Below, piece after piece: positions 7,483 to 16,325 of a DNA stretch of 64,000 bases. Numbering within the stretch: the stretch's first letter is position 1; every line of letters starts with the position of its first letter. A program made the position numbers and the translations under genes. The notes under the pieces were generated by a model. The model had not been told where the DNA came from. It did not search any database and saw nothing but the letters and a program-made list of their open reading frames with translations. The DNA is taken from assembly GCF_000020365.1 (NCBI RefSeq), contig NC_012108.1, positions 4,410,001 to 4,474,000 of the forward strand. Direction: 5' to 3'. Source of the DNA: Desulforapulum autotrophicum HRM2. Its GTDB lineage: Bacteria; Desulfobacterota; Desulfobacteria; Desulfobacterales; Desulfobacteraceae.

Positions 7483-9141
7483 TCAGATCAGTTTGGCAAC
7501 AAAATCATTTTCATGGTTGAGGACGGCCCAGACGGTCCTGGTTCTGGCGTCTACACCGTAGGTTCCAACATCGTAACCCGGTTTCCAGCCGCCGCGTTTA
7601 AAGATTTTGGTTCCACCGGTGTTTAGATCAACCGCATTGACCCACTGGTCATTTTCATTTCTGGCGGCAAGGGCAAAATCCCCCCTCATGAGCTCAGAAG
7701 CACGGATCTTCCTTGGATTATAGGTGAGGGAAAGGGTGTATACATCGGTTTCCTGACTTTCGTCCTCACTGGGCAGCGGGCCGGTCAGGTCTGTGTCATA
7801 AAGACTTAAGTTGTCCGTCATCCCCCACAGAGTAAAGATCTGGCTGGCAGCATCCGCCACCTGGTCGGACTCAGCCCAGCCCGTGTTGACAGTTTTTACC
7901 AGATCACGGTTCAGGGAATCGGTCTCGGTGTTGCCGTTCACCCCGTCAAGTATCCTGGCAATGGTGCCTGAAAAGCTGCTGATAATGCTGGTGTAGGTTT
8001 CACCCTGGGCCACTTCGTACTGCTCTCCGTTAAGGCTGTACCCAAACCGTTCCCTTAAATAAAAGGTAAAATCAGAGGCGGCTGTAAGACTGACACCACC
8101 ATAGTCCTGGCCGTGACTGGAAGAGTAGAAATCAACCGTTACCCTGGGGCCGTCAACTGTGACAATATAGTAGCCAACGGTATAGAGTTCCTGCTGAAGG
8201 GGGGTCTCCCGTCCATCGTCCCCTGATTTGGGGGTATAAAACTTGTAGCTGTTGGAGGAGGTAATAATCTGGGGGACCTTGTAATATCCGTCACTGGTGG
8301 AAACCAGGGACCGATGATGCATGTGGTCGTGGCCACCCATATAGTATCCCACACGGTTATTGCAGAGGCTGGTGATAAACTGGTCCCTGGGACCAGGATT
8401 GGAGGTAAGGCCGCTACCGAACAGGTTGTCCTTGTGGTTCTGCCCCATCAGGTTTTTGTGGCCGAAGACAAAGGCATGGTTTCCTTCGGTATTTGACGCC
8501 AGCATGGCGTCCACCCAGTCCACCTGGTCCACCATGTTGTTATTATAACTTGAGGTGCCGTCGTAATTGGTTCCGTCGACACGGATAAACTGGTCGAGCA
8601 TGACACAACGGATATTGTTGTAATCAAAGGCATAGGTCAGGCCCTCCAGGCTCTGGATGTCCGAAGGCTGAAAGTTGGTTGCCCCGTTAAGATTGGTTCC
8701 ATTTCCCAGGGTCTGGGGGAAAAGATCCGGCAGCTCACTGGCTGCGGTTGCACTGGCCTCGTGGTTACCGCGCAGGGGGAAAAATCCAATGCCGGCATCG
8801 TATAAAGCCTGGGCATGTGCTGCCCTTGTGGGCATGGAGCGTATTCCGCCTACAGATTCATCGTTACACAGGTCGCCGACCTGGATGACAAATTTAACGC
8901 CCTGCTGGATGAACTGCTCGTTCAGGGCGTCAATTATTCCCGTGGCGCAGGTCATGTCCCCGCCTGATCCGATCTTCCACTGGGTATCGGACATGACACC
9001 AAACTGCCAGGCATTGCTGGTAATGGCTGCACTGGCCTTTCCCATACGGAAAAACGGCAGATTGAGCGTTGACAGCCCCAGACCGGCTATCCCGGCACCG
9101 CCATATTTTAAAAATTGTCTTCTATCCATACTTTTTTTCAT
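7483..9141 (-). CDS. Tat-exported metallophosphoesterase
   Basis: A twin-arginine signal (DRRQFLKYGGAGIAGLGLS) starts the 552-residue protein. The metallophosphoesterase core follows with GVMSDTQW, FVIQVGDLCND, FPLRGNHEAS, NHAFVFGHKN and YYMGGHDHMHH, which supply the usual D, H and N metal ligands; the first motif is SDTQ rather than DxH. The C-terminal ~200 residues look like beta-rich repeats without a named domain. GGAGGAG precedes ATG at 9141. It probably hydrolyses phosphoesters in the periplasm or on the surface. It lies just upstream of the PEP-CTERM gene, so a shared envelope or surface role is likely but not shown. Confidence 0.85.
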   Translation of the reverse strand: MKKSMDRRQFLKYGGAGIAGLGLSTLNLPFFRMGKASAAITSNAWQFGVMSDTQWKIGSGGDMTCATGIIDALNEQFIQQGVKFVIQVGDLCNDESVGGIRSMPTRAAHAQALYDAGIGFFPLRGNHEASATAASELPDLFPQTLGNGTNLNGATNFQPSDIQSLEGLTYAFDYNNIRCVMLDQFIRVDGTNYDGTSSYNNNMVDQVDWVDAMLASNTEGNHAFVFGHKNLMGQNHKDNLFGSGLTSNPGPRDQFITSLCNNRVGYYMGGHDHMHHRSLVSTSDGYYKVPQIITSSNSYKFYTPKSGDDGRETPLQQELYTVGYYIVTVDGPRVTVDFYSSSHGQDYGGVSLTAASDFTFYLRERFGYSLNGEQYEVAQGETYTSIISSFSGTIARILDGVNGNTETDSLNRDLVKTVNTGWAESDQVADAASQIFTLWGMTDNLSLYDTDLTGPLPSEDESQETDVYTLSLTYNPRKIRASELMRGDFALAARNENDQWVNAVDLNTGGTKIFKRGGWKPGYDVGTYGVDARTRTVWAVLNHENDFVAKLI

Positions 9142-9162
9142 CAAATCTCCTCCAAAAATCAT

Positions 9163-9755
9163 TAATTAATTAATAATTCAGTCGTTTGATCAAATCTTCA
9201 CCTCCCAAACGAACAACACCTGTACTCCGGCTGACTTTCCCCAAAAAATAAAATCTTCAAATGCATTTTCAAAAATCTAATAGAAGCAATACAGTTAAAT
9301 TGTTAGGAACAAATGTTGTCTTGGTTAAATTTGAGTTTGATAATTAGTGGCTGACCGAAAACCTGTGTTTGGGCGGCTCGAAGAGGAGCTATGCTCACAA
9401 AATTGCCCAGATGCAATGCGCATCAAAGGAAGCATGGAAAAAAACCATGTCAAATTTTTTTACACCATGTAAAAACCCTACCCTCTTTTTTCAGCCATGA
9501 TTTTGTCCCGGGATTTGTTTGATTGGCCAAAGCTACGACCAAAGCTGTATTTATGCTGCCGATTCAGTATTCATGACCCTGTGGCGTCTATTTTGCAAAG
9601 GTGCAGAACTGCGAAAAGCACGATAAAAAAACGCTTTTGGGCAAGAAAATTTTAAGGGATTTGAAACATGGCCCGAACCGGGCACATGGTTGGAAAAAGA
9701 AAAAGATACGCGTTAAAACAGCAGGACAGCGTATTTTTAGAAAAGGAGTTACCAA
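9163..9755. other. Non-coding stretch between divergent genes
   Basis: About 590 bp without a credible gene, between the divergent starts of the phosphoesterase and the 148-residue protein. It must hold both promoters. A small hairpin, GCCCG and CGGGC, lies near 9672. I looked for a GEMM-type riboswitch core and did not find one. Confidence 0.6.
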
Positions 9756-10202
9756 ATGAGCATGACCAATCTCAATGAAAAACGATTTCAAGCTGCAAAG
9801 GAAAAAATACATCTTGAACTGGTCAACTATTTTACCCGTCTTAACTGCGAACAAAGAGTATGGGACTTCATGACGTCCATAAGGTTCCAGGCGCAAGGCA
9901 GATACTTCACCCATCTCCAGGCCAAACGACTGATATCATACCTCTCCCGCCATTATGGCATCCGCAGGGCAAATATCAACACGGCCCTGGCGTTCAAGGC
10001 TTTCTCCGATATTCGTGATAAAAAGAACGCAAAAATCCTGCGACTTAAAAGGGACTGCATCCCCGATGAGGAATTTGAACAACAGATGTGTGAACTGGAG
10101 GACCTGCGTCTTGAAAAGCATCTGGAATATTGGCAGGCACTGGAGCTTACAGTACTGATTCTCGACCATTACCCAGGCTGTATCAAAAATTTAACCACGT
10201 AA
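9756..10202 (+). CDS. Hypothetical protein, 148 residues
   Basis: I do not recognise this protein. It is soluble, charged and mostly helical, with stretches such as KRFQAAKEKIHLELVNYFTR and LRLKRDCIPDEEFEQQMCEL; there is no signal peptide or membrane segment. AAAAGGAGTTACCAA before ATG at 9756 is a strong ribosome site, so it is probably translated. Its last codons overlap the end of the convergent radical SAM gene by 12 bp. Confidence 0.6.
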   Translation: MSMTNLNEKRFQAAKEKIHLELVNYFTRLNCEQRVWDFMTSIRFQAQGRYFTHLQAKRLISYLSRHYGIRRANINTALAFKAFSDIRDKKNAKILRLKRDCIPDEEFEQQMCELEDLRLEKHLEYWQALELTVLILDHYPGCIKNLTT

Positions 10203-12050
10203 AGGTACAGCCAGGCTTAAATATTTGCCATTTTCTTCAAACATCAATTTTTTATCCGTCATCATTTTTAAAAAGGGCACTACCTTCTCCTGAGTCAGCC
10301 CTTGAAAATGATGAAGGATTTTTTCCAGAGACTGATGCTGCCCACAATAGAGGTACACTTTTCTGGAGAGCCCTTCCAGGCGATGGGTAAAAGGCGCTTT
10401 TGAGAGTCGCTCCTGGCGGATGATCATAAAATCTCTACCATCCCGATAACTCAGAATCGGTGTATCACCCCCGGTCCGGTGAATCCGGGTATAGTTTTTT
10501 TCCCAGTCATCAACCCTTTGTTCAACCGGCCGCCACAGTTGTTTCTGAAATCCCATGTCGCCGCGGTACCTCTGGATCAGAAAGGTCATGTGGCGGTGAA
10601 TCTCTTGTGGAAATATTTTTGCATAATTGGGATGGTTGAAAATGGCCTTGACGCCAAAAGCTGCTGGATCATCATATACACTGCTGCCATGTCCCAGCCA
10701 GAAAGGCACAAGCGTCGGGGGACGGAAAAAAGCAGCAAACTCAATGTTCCGGAGGGTTTCATCCATGTCCGCAAGATCACTGCCAGGAAAATGGAGTATC
10801 AGGTTGGCGTTGTTGGCGATACCCAATCCTTCACAGTGCTTCATGATTTCCAGATTCTGGATGGCGGTGGTTCCCTTGTTTAATTTTTTCAGCAGGCTGG
10901 AACTGAGGGATTCAATACCGATCTGGATCTTGCTGACGCCGGCAGCACCCATTTTTTCCAGCACCCGTTTCTGAGTGGTGGCCCTGAGTTCACAGAAAAG
11001 ATCAAGATCTTTTTCCAGTCCGGCCAGCTGATCAAACATCTCCATGGCGGTTTTTGCCGGCATAAGGTTGTCCATGAACGCCACGGAAAGCGTGCGGTAT
11101 TTTGAAGTCAGATGGTCAATTTCGCGGCATACCTGTTCCGGGCCTTTACACCGGTACCCCTGCCAGTTACGGTTAAGATTGCAGAAGGCACAGCCTGAAT
11201 GTTCTGAATTGGAAGCCTGCCACCGGCATCCCCGGGATGCTTCGGCCAGGAGTGTAGGGAAAAAAGTGTTGTCCGGCGCAGCTGTTTTCATCAAATGAAA
11301 ATAGTCGTCATAATCGGGAACAGGCAGATCCGTGAGATCGGCCATCTGGTCGAAGGTTACCGGGTTTTCACCTGTACAGGAGCATGGCGTAACAAGACCC
11401 GGGATGCGGGAGATCTCCTCAGAATCGGCGGAACGCCTTAAATGGCGCACCAGGCTGCAAAGAGGTCGTTCGCCTTCTCCGTTAACGACAAAATCGATTT
11501 CCGGGAATACTGTAAAAATATCCTTGATGGAATCTCCCGCAAACATGGAACCGCCAATGACAATGGCGAGCTTTGGAAATTTTTTTTTAATAGATCGGAT
11601 GAAGTACAAAGAGGAGGTGAGCTGACAAAAACAGATTGAAAAGCCTGCCAGACCAAAGCGGTCCCAGTTGATGCTGCTGATAAATTCATCGGCAACCACT
11701 GCCGCCTGATGCGTCAGGGCTTTAAAGTCGACCTTGAATGACAGGGGATTGCCCTTTGCTTCTTTGCAGAACATCGTTTGAATGAGGTCGAATCGCTCCG
11801 GATATAAGAGCGCTGCGTAAACGGATTCAGCCAGCCAGGTTTTTTCAGAGATTTCACGATACAGGGGATAACCGATGGCCGCCGCCAGTTTCAGATAGAA
11901 GTGGTGGGTATTCACCTCAAGGTCGGGGATCTCCTGCCTCAGATATGATTTCAGCGCACCGAGCTGAATGGATGGGCGGGTGAAAAGCGGCCAGGGGGTG
12001 GATACAAGAGTAATACGTTCTAGTTGATTTTTAATTTCTGACGGACCCAT
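10191..12050 (-). CDS. RiPP-maturation-type B12-binding radical SAM protein
   Basis: About 619 residues in three parts. The N-terminal cobalamin-binding-like part has LVSTPWPLFTRPSIQLGALK and VIGGSMFAGDS. The radical SAM part has SRGCRWQASNSEHSGCAFCN, where three cysteines bind the 4Fe-4S cluster with the wide first spacing typical of the RiPP maturation radical SAM 1 family rather than CxxxCxxC, and later QIGIESLSSSLLKKLNKGTT. The C-terminal ~60 residues look like a small winged helix (peptide-recognition type). Family members modify ribosomal peptides, often by C-methylation. No precursor peptide is evident nearby. AGGAG 11 nt before ATG 12050 supports that start; ATG 12080 is also possible. 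truA lies immediately upstream on the same strand. Confidence 0.75.
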   Translation of the reverse strand: MGPSEIKNQLERITLVSTPWPLFTRPSIQLGALKSYLRQEIPDLEVNTHHFYLKLAAAIGYPLYREISEKTWLAESVYAALLYPERFDLIQTMFCKEAKGNPLSFKVDFKALTHQAAVVADEFISSINWDRFGLAGFSICFCQLTSSLYFIRSIKKKFPKLAIVIGGSMFAGDSIKDIFTVFPEIDFVVNGEGERPLCSLVRHLRRSADSEEISRIPGLVTPCSCTGENPVTFDQMADLTDLPVPDYDDYFHLMKTAAPDNTFFPTLLAEASRGCRWQASNSEHSGCAFCNLNRNWQGYRCKGPEQVCREIDHLTSKYRTLSVAFMDNLMPAKTAMEMFDQLAGLEKDLDLFCELRATTQKRVLEKMGAAGVSKIQIGIESLSSSLLKKLNKGTTAIQNLEIMKHCEGLGIANNANLILHFPGSDLADMDETLRNIEFAAFFRPPTLVPFWLGHGSSVYDDPAAFGVKAIFNHPNYAKIFPQEIHRHMTFLIQRYRGDMGFQKQLWRPVEQRVDDWEKNYTRIHRTGGDTPILSYRDGRDFMIIRQERLSKAPFTHRLEGLSRKVYLYCGQHQSLEKILHHFQGLTQEKVVPFLKMMTDKKLMFEENGKYLSLAVPLRG

Positions 12051-12097
12051 GCAGCTAACTTCTCCTTGAAATTTTTTCATACTGTGTAAACAAACAG

Positions 12098-12871
12098 TCA
12101 ATGAAATTCAATTTTGTTCAGCATCAGCCCAGACGAAGGGGCAATATGCCGTAAAGGCAAATGGCTCATTCCCTTGAGCGACACTTTAATATCTTCCAGG
12201 CCGATTTCACCCCGTCCCAGGCTGAGCAGCTGGCCCATTATCAACCGGACCTGATACCGCATGAACCCCTTTGAATGGATATGGTAGGCATAACTTTCTG
12301 CCGGGAAAAAATTGGCCTTAAAAATTCGGTTCTCTTCTATTTTACTGACCAGCACCTCCCTTTTAAAGGTTGTCCGGGTGCCGGGTTTGGTGCAGTAGCT
12401 TCTGAAATTATGCCTGCCCTGGAACAACAGGGCTCCTTGCTTCATCAGGTCAATATCAAGCCAATGGCAGAACGAAGAAATGAGCGGCGCACAGAACGGA
12501 TGGCATTTTTCTCCAAAGGCGAACAGGTAGATGTACGCCTTGGTTCTTGGGGCGTTGATGATGCTGAAATTTCGGTCAACCCCTTGAGCCTTTATCACCC
12601 GGATGTCGTTGGGCAGATTTTGATTAAAATCCTTCACCAGCTGCTCGACATTCAAAGGTTCATGGACAAAAAGTTCAAAGGCGGAATGATTTGCAGAGAC
12701 CATTGCATCGGTGCGGCTGCTTCCGAGAATCTTAAAGTCAGAATGGCCGAGGATGAATGCAACTGTTTTTTCAACCATGGCCTCCACGGTTTTTAGCCCC
12801 GGCTGTTTCAGCCAGCCATGGTAGCGAAATCCCAGGTATTGAATATGGATCAGATAGTAATATTTTTCCAT
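12098..12871 (-). CDS. truA: tRNA pseudouridine synthase A family protein
   Basis: The 257-residue protein has the TruA pattern: YLGFRYHGWLKQPG near the start, SSRTDAMVSANHSAFELF with the catalytic Asp in RTD, LPNDIRVI, and FMRYQVRLIMGQLLSLGRG near the end. TruA makes pseudouridine at positions 38-40 of the tRNA anticodon arm. The catalytic loop reads SSRTDAMVSA instead of the more common GRTDxGVHA, so this may be a divergent paralogue with another target. The stop lies 48 bp before the chosen radical SAM start and the TPR gene is 20 bp upstream, suggesting a three-gene operon. Confidence 0.8.
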   Translation of the reverse strand: MEKYYYLIHIQYLGFRYHGWLKQPGLKTVEAMVEKTVAFILGHSDFKILGSSRTDAMVSANHSAFELFVHEPLNVEQLVKDFNQNLPNDIRVIKAQGVDRNFSIINAPRTKAYIYLFAFGEKCHPFCAPLISSFCHWLDIDLMKQGALLFQGRHNFRSYCTKPGTRTTFKREVLVSKIEENRIFKANFFPAESYAYHIHSKGFMRYQVRLIMGQLLSLGRGEIGLEDIKVSLKGMSHLPLRHIAPSSGLMLNKIEFH

Positions 12872-12891
12872 GGGCCGTATCCAGACTGAAA

Positions 12892-13413
12892 TTAAAGACT
12901 GCCCTGCATCTGTTTTTTGACATCGGCAACCAATTGCTGATGCAGAACGTTCTCCGAATCTTCCCAGAGTGCTTTTTCTCCCCAGTGAAGCGCGTTTGGA
13001 AAATCCTTTTGCTGGCGGTAGTTTTCCGCAATGGCATACAGAACAATCTGCAGCGGTGCATTCCTGCCTTCAGATGGAAGATCCAGCACCTTTTTGAAAT
13101 CAGCCACGGCAGCGTTGTGATTCTTTTTAACCGTATAACAACTTCCCCTGCCGATCAGGCTCTCCTCGTCCTGGGGGTTCAATGTCAAAGACCGGGAGTA
13201 AAGCACAATCGCATCGTCAATCCGTCCTTCGATTTCGGAAATTTTGCCCAGATAAAAATAGGGATTGTCGCCATCCCCGTGGCGATAAACAGGATTTATC
13301 CTGACAACTTCCTCAAATGCCCGGACAGCAGCAATCCCGTCCGGCTTGTTGAAACATCTCAAACCTTCATCAAACCAGTCTGTCACAGAAAGTGGTGTTC
13401 CTTTTTTATCCAT
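12892..13413 (-). CDS. TPR-repeat protein
   Basis: The protein (~173 residues from ATG 13413) is built from tetratricopeptide-like helix pairs: GIAAVRAFEEVVRINPVY, PYFYLGKISEIEGRIDDAIV, LIGRGSCYTVKKNHNAAVAD and ALHWGEKALWEDSENVLHQQ. There is no signal peptide. AGGGA lies a few bases before ATG 13413; a longer frame to 13467 exists but lacks a better site. TPR proteins hold partners together. Here it begins a probable operon with truA and the radical SAM gene, and no partner can be named. Confidence 0.7.
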   Translation of the reverse strand: MDKKGTPLSVTDWFDEGLRCFNKPDGIAAVRAFEEVVRINPVYRHGDGDNPYFYLGKISEIEGRIDDAIVLYSRSLTLNPQDEESLIGRGSCYTVKKNHNAAVADFKKVLDLPSEGRNAPLQIVLYAIAENYRQQKDFPNALHWGEKALWEDSENVLHQQLVADVKKQMQGSL

Positions 13414-13821
13414 CAGATTCCCTGTTGTACGCTTTAAAATCTGCGGTTTTTTCCGCAGCAGTTTCATTGTTGAGAGAAATTCTCCATCAAAAACGAATAC
13501 TATCCCCAGAGTTCCTGAACCAACCCTCGGCCCAGATCCAGATATTCATTGGGCTGTAATGCCTCTATATGCCGCCGTATCAAAATGTGCCCTCATCCAT
13601 GATTATCTTTTTATTATAAATTGACATCCTCATGAATTCTCATTTTTATTTGTTCGATTTACAATGCCATGAAAAACGCTCCTTGTATATGATCTTTGGT
13701 TAAAAGGACACCAGGTCAACCACCTGACCCGTTTCATAAGCCCTGAAGAACGGGTACCCCATCCCCCAGTCAAGATCATGGCTGGCGCAGGAAAGAACCC
13801 GGCAGATATGAAGGCAGGAAG

Positions 13822-14099
13822 ATGGCCAACCGCTTTAAAAAGCTTGTTTATCATGGGGTGGCAGAGCACATTATCAGCTTCAGCAAAGCGGCTGATTTTT
13901 CGAATAAATCTGTTGCTGAGTTTGATCAGGAAGCCCATTTCGTATCATGATTATCCTGGTAAACGATGCCGATATCCTCATTGTTCCCTTAAAAATTGAT
14001 CTGCTGACAACTTTTTTCCGCCTCTCATATGAATTTCATATGACAGACGTTGTTTTGTCCATCCCGGACAGCTCCTGCCAGTCCTGCCTTTTTTCTTGA
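13822..14099 (+). pseudogene. Relic of a PIN-domain toxin-antitoxin pair (copy A)
   Basis: Two short frames overlap at 13947. The first (13822-13949) reads MANRFKKLVYHGVAEH and ends in EAHFVS. The second begins MIILVNDADIL, then LKIDLLTTFFRLSYEF, the start of a PIN nuclease domain whose first Asp is present, but it stops after 50 residues. The overlapping ATGA is the usual coupling of antitoxin and toxin. A near-identical block lies at 23609-24057. The antitoxin lacks its N-terminus and the toxin most of its domain, so the locus should be dead. Confidence 0.55.
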
Positions 14100-14221
14100 T
14101 TTCCTTCACGCTCCTTGATACCACTATTAAAGCTGAGCCTGGATACAGTTAAATTGCTCTATGCCGTTCAGTTATCGATATAAAAGGCTAATTAATCAAA
14201 ACCTGTAAAGGAGAAAACCAA

Positions 14222-14380
14222 ATGGCTAATTGTTGCGATATGAAAGAAGGCGATGTGTATTATTGTGAAGCTTGTGGCCTTGAATTGAAAGTGTCTAAAC
14301 CTTGTGCCTGTAATGCGGGATCTAAGGATGCTTGCAGTGTTCCGTTGATGTGTTGCGGTAAGGAAATGAAGAAAAAATAG
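14222..14380 (+). CDS. Desulforedoxin-like small iron-binding protein, 52 residues
   Basis: The peptide reads GDVYYCEACGLELKVSKPC and later PLMCCGKEMKKK. CxxC followed by a CC-GK pair near the end is the pattern of desulforedoxin and of the N-terminal domain of desulfoferrodoxin, where four Cys hold one iron. Three further cysteines (two in a CDM-type N-terminus and one in PCAC) are extra. AAAGGAG eight bases before ATG 14222 gives a strong start, and a hairpin follows the stop. In sulfate reducers such proteins move electrons in oxygen and superoxide defence. The assignment is by motif only. Confidence 0.7.
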   Translation: MANCCDMKEGDVYYCEACGLELKVSKPCACNAGSKDACSVPLMCCGKEMKKK

Positions 14381-14403
14381 AATTTGTTTTTTATAACCGG
14401 CAC

Positions 14404-14430
14404 GGCCGGAGCGAGGGATGGCATCCGGCC
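14404..14430 (+). terminator. Hairpin after the desulforedoxin-like gene
   Basis: GGCCGGA pairs with TCCGGCC across a 13-base loop, 24 bp after the stop codon. No strong T-run follows. Confidence 0.4.
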
Positions 14431-14525
14431 ACAACGAATATGGAAACTCCGCCAATGTTAATGCTTTGGTGGGTGTTTCATATAAAAATTGAGATCTACA
14501 CAGCCCAACTGACTGCTTTAGTAAT

Positions 14526-14561
14526 GAACCCTCTGGATTTTAACTGAATTTCAGAGGGTTC
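14526..14561. terminator. Hairpin GAACCCTCTG / CAGAGGGTTC
   Basis: A perfect 10-bp stem with a 16-base loop stands between two genes. A short T-containing tract follows (CCCCTTAAAT). It may end the upstream transcript. Confidence 0.45.
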
Positions 14562-14642
14562 CCCTTAAATAAGTGAATATGAAAAAATAAACTGAAACTA
14601 CAGATCAACTTTTTATAACCAGACAAAATTGTGAATTGCACA

Positions 14643-14975
14643 ATGAAAAACGAAGAAGAAAGAGTTAACATTCAAAATACAAAAAAGGACCAAAATATAA
14701 AATTGTCACCCTTTGGTCGTTTGTTTAGATTGCTTGCATCATGGTTTGGGTTTACTGGTCTTTACGCCATGTTTGCCATTTGCCCTTTTTGTGGACAGCA
14801 AGGATGTCCTGTCGGTATGGCATCAGCAGGGACTGTTGGAGCGTTTTTTGCGCTGTGTATTCAAGATTGGAAACGGCTTTTTTTATATATTAAGCAAAAA
14901 TTGAGCAAAAAAGATTATAATCCCCCAAATCACCAGATGGGGGGAAAAGCCGTCACTGTTGACCGGCGCATTTAA
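14643..14975 (+). CDS. Small membrane protein with CPFCGQQGCPVG motif
   Basis: The ~110-residue protein has two hydrophobic segments, SWFGFTGLYAMFAICPFCG and GMASAGTVGAFFALCIQDW, separated by CPFCGQQGCPVG, which could bind metal or be redox active. The tail is basic. I have no family name. No convincing ribosome site precedes ATG 14643 (an ATT-rich leader), so the start is uncertain. The gene stands alone between two hairpins and the end of the convergent fadL. Confidence 0.5.
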   Translation: MKNEEERVNIQNTKKDQNIKLSPFGRLFRLLASWFGFTGLYAMFAICPFCGQQGCPVGMASAGTVGAFFALCIQDWKRLFLYIKQKLSKKDYNPPNHQMGGKAVTVDRRI

Positions 14976-14985
14976 GGGACTCGAA

Positions 14986-15016
14986 AATAACACAAAAATC
15001 AGAGATAAGAATCTAA
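14986..15016 (+). repeat. Solo, decayed right end of the 1,901-bp element
   Basis: ACACAAAAATCAGAGATAAG followed by AATCTAACC matches the right end of the 1,901-bp element plus its CTAA flank with about three differences. It sits at the very end of fadL with no element body beside it. Confidence 0.5.
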
Positions 15017-15020
15017 CCGC

Positions 15021-16325
15021 TTAAAACATCACGGTCAAGCTGGCGCTAACCAAATGCAAATTACCGCTGTAGGTCCCGTTGGCAATATTGGCCTCCCCTG
15101 CGGATGCCAGCCCCACATTATTGTCCTTGTCCCGATCAAGATTCAACTGGTATCCGTAGCTGAGTGCCAGGCTGGCCCGTTTCCAGCCATAGCTGCCGCC
15201 CAGGCAGAACAAGTGGCAGTCGGAATCCGGGGTTGACGGTTCAAAAGTATCATCGGGCACGGCATTTTCCTGATACAGATATCCGGCGGAAAGGGCCAGC
15301 TGCTTGGTCAACTGATATTCGGCGCCGATATTATAAGTCCAGGTATCGTGCCATTTTTTTTCAATGGTTTGAGAGGTTTGATTCAATACCGCCTGATCCA
15401 TTTCAATTTCCAGGCTGTCAAAACAGGACCAGCCTTCCCATCGCATTCCCACCTCAACGGTCAATTGATCCGTAAAGGCATAGGCCACACCTGCGGTAAA
15501 CTGAGCGGGCAGGGTCATATCCGCATTGCCGTTGGTATCTGGCAATATACCGGTGGATGCCAATGCATCGGGAATATCACTAAACACAACGTCTCCGTCA
15601 ATATCCACCGTCACTTTACTTCGATAGGAAGCGCCAAAAGTCAGCTTATCCGTAAAGGCCACCGCAAGGCCAAGGTTATACCCAACCCCATTGCCATCGC
15701 CTGAAAATTTCTGGTTGCCGTCAGAAAGTTCATAAGCCTTAGAGAATCCGAGCAAAGAGCCGATCCCCGCAGAGTTGACCCGCTGCTCCAGCGTCGTGTC
15801 CAGCCACAGAAAATCAACCCCTGCAGCCAAAGAGACCCTCGGGCTCAGGCGATAGGATATGACCGGATTGACCATATAGGTTTGGATTTCTGAACTTGTG
15901 GCGATGTAGCGCCCCTCCCAGTGGTCGTCCCAATTTGTACCCAGGCCAAAGGGGACAAAACACCCCAATCCCGCGCTGATCCGGTCAGTAAACGCATGGG
16001 TCATATATACGGTGCTGGGGAAATAGACATTGTCCTCGTTGTGATAAGTCTCCCCGGTAAGATCGCTTTTAAACTCCCGGGTCGGCACGACCAGTGTGGT
16101 CCCAAATTCCATCTGGGTTCCCGAAAGCTGATTGATCAAAGCCGGATTAAAAAATACCGCCGAAGGGCTGTCCAGATGGGCCACAACCGCATTGGCCTGA
16201 CCAAGGGCCTTGGCGCCCTGGGTAAAAATGCCAAAACCAGCACCGTAACTGTAAGAGGATGATAGAACGACAAGAAGCATTAAAACCGGAGCAAGCGCAA
16301 ACCCGGAATATCTGAATTTCATCAT
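15021..16325 (-). CDS. FadL-family outer membrane transport protein
   Basis: The 434-residue protein has a signal peptide (cleavage near SYSYG-AGFG). Its mature N-terminus is AGFGIFTQGAKALGQANAVV followed by SPSAVFFNPALINQLSG, the FadL hatch region with the NPA signature. The rest is a beta-barrel ending LVSASLTVMF with a terminal Phe. FadL proteins take long-chain fatty acids or other hydrophobic compounds, such as hydrocarbons in some anaerobes, across the outer membrane. AAGGG a few bases before the tandem ATGs supports 16325 or 16322. The substrate cannot be told from the sequence. Confidence 0.9.
   Translation of the reverse strand: MMKFRYSGFALAPVLMLLVVLSSSYSYGAGFGIFTQGAKALGQANAVVAHLDSPSAVFFNPALINQLSGTQMEFGTTLVVPTREFKSDLTGETYHNEDNVYFPSTVYMTHAFTDRISAGLGCFVPFGLGTNWDDHWEGRYIATSSEIQTYMVNPVISYRLSPRVSLAAGVDFLWLDTTLEQRVNSAGIGSLLGFSKAYELSDGNQKFSGDGNGVGYNLGLAVAFTDKLTFGASYRSKVTVDIDGDVVFSDIPDALASTGILPDTNGNADMTLPAQFTAGVAYAFTDQLTVEVGMRWEGWSCFDSLEIEMDQAVLNQTSQTIEKKWHDTWTYNIGAEYQLTKQLALSAGYLYQENAVPDDTFEPSTPDSDCHLFCLGGSYGWKRASLALSYGYQLNLDRDKDNNVGLASAGEANIANGTYSGNLHLVSASLTVMF

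Noticed and set aside
9163-9755. Possible cyclic-di-GMP (GEMM) riboswitch upstream of the 148-residue gene
   Set aside because: Short strings such as GCAAAGGTGC looked suggestive, but the conserved core of the aptamer and its paired stems are absent.
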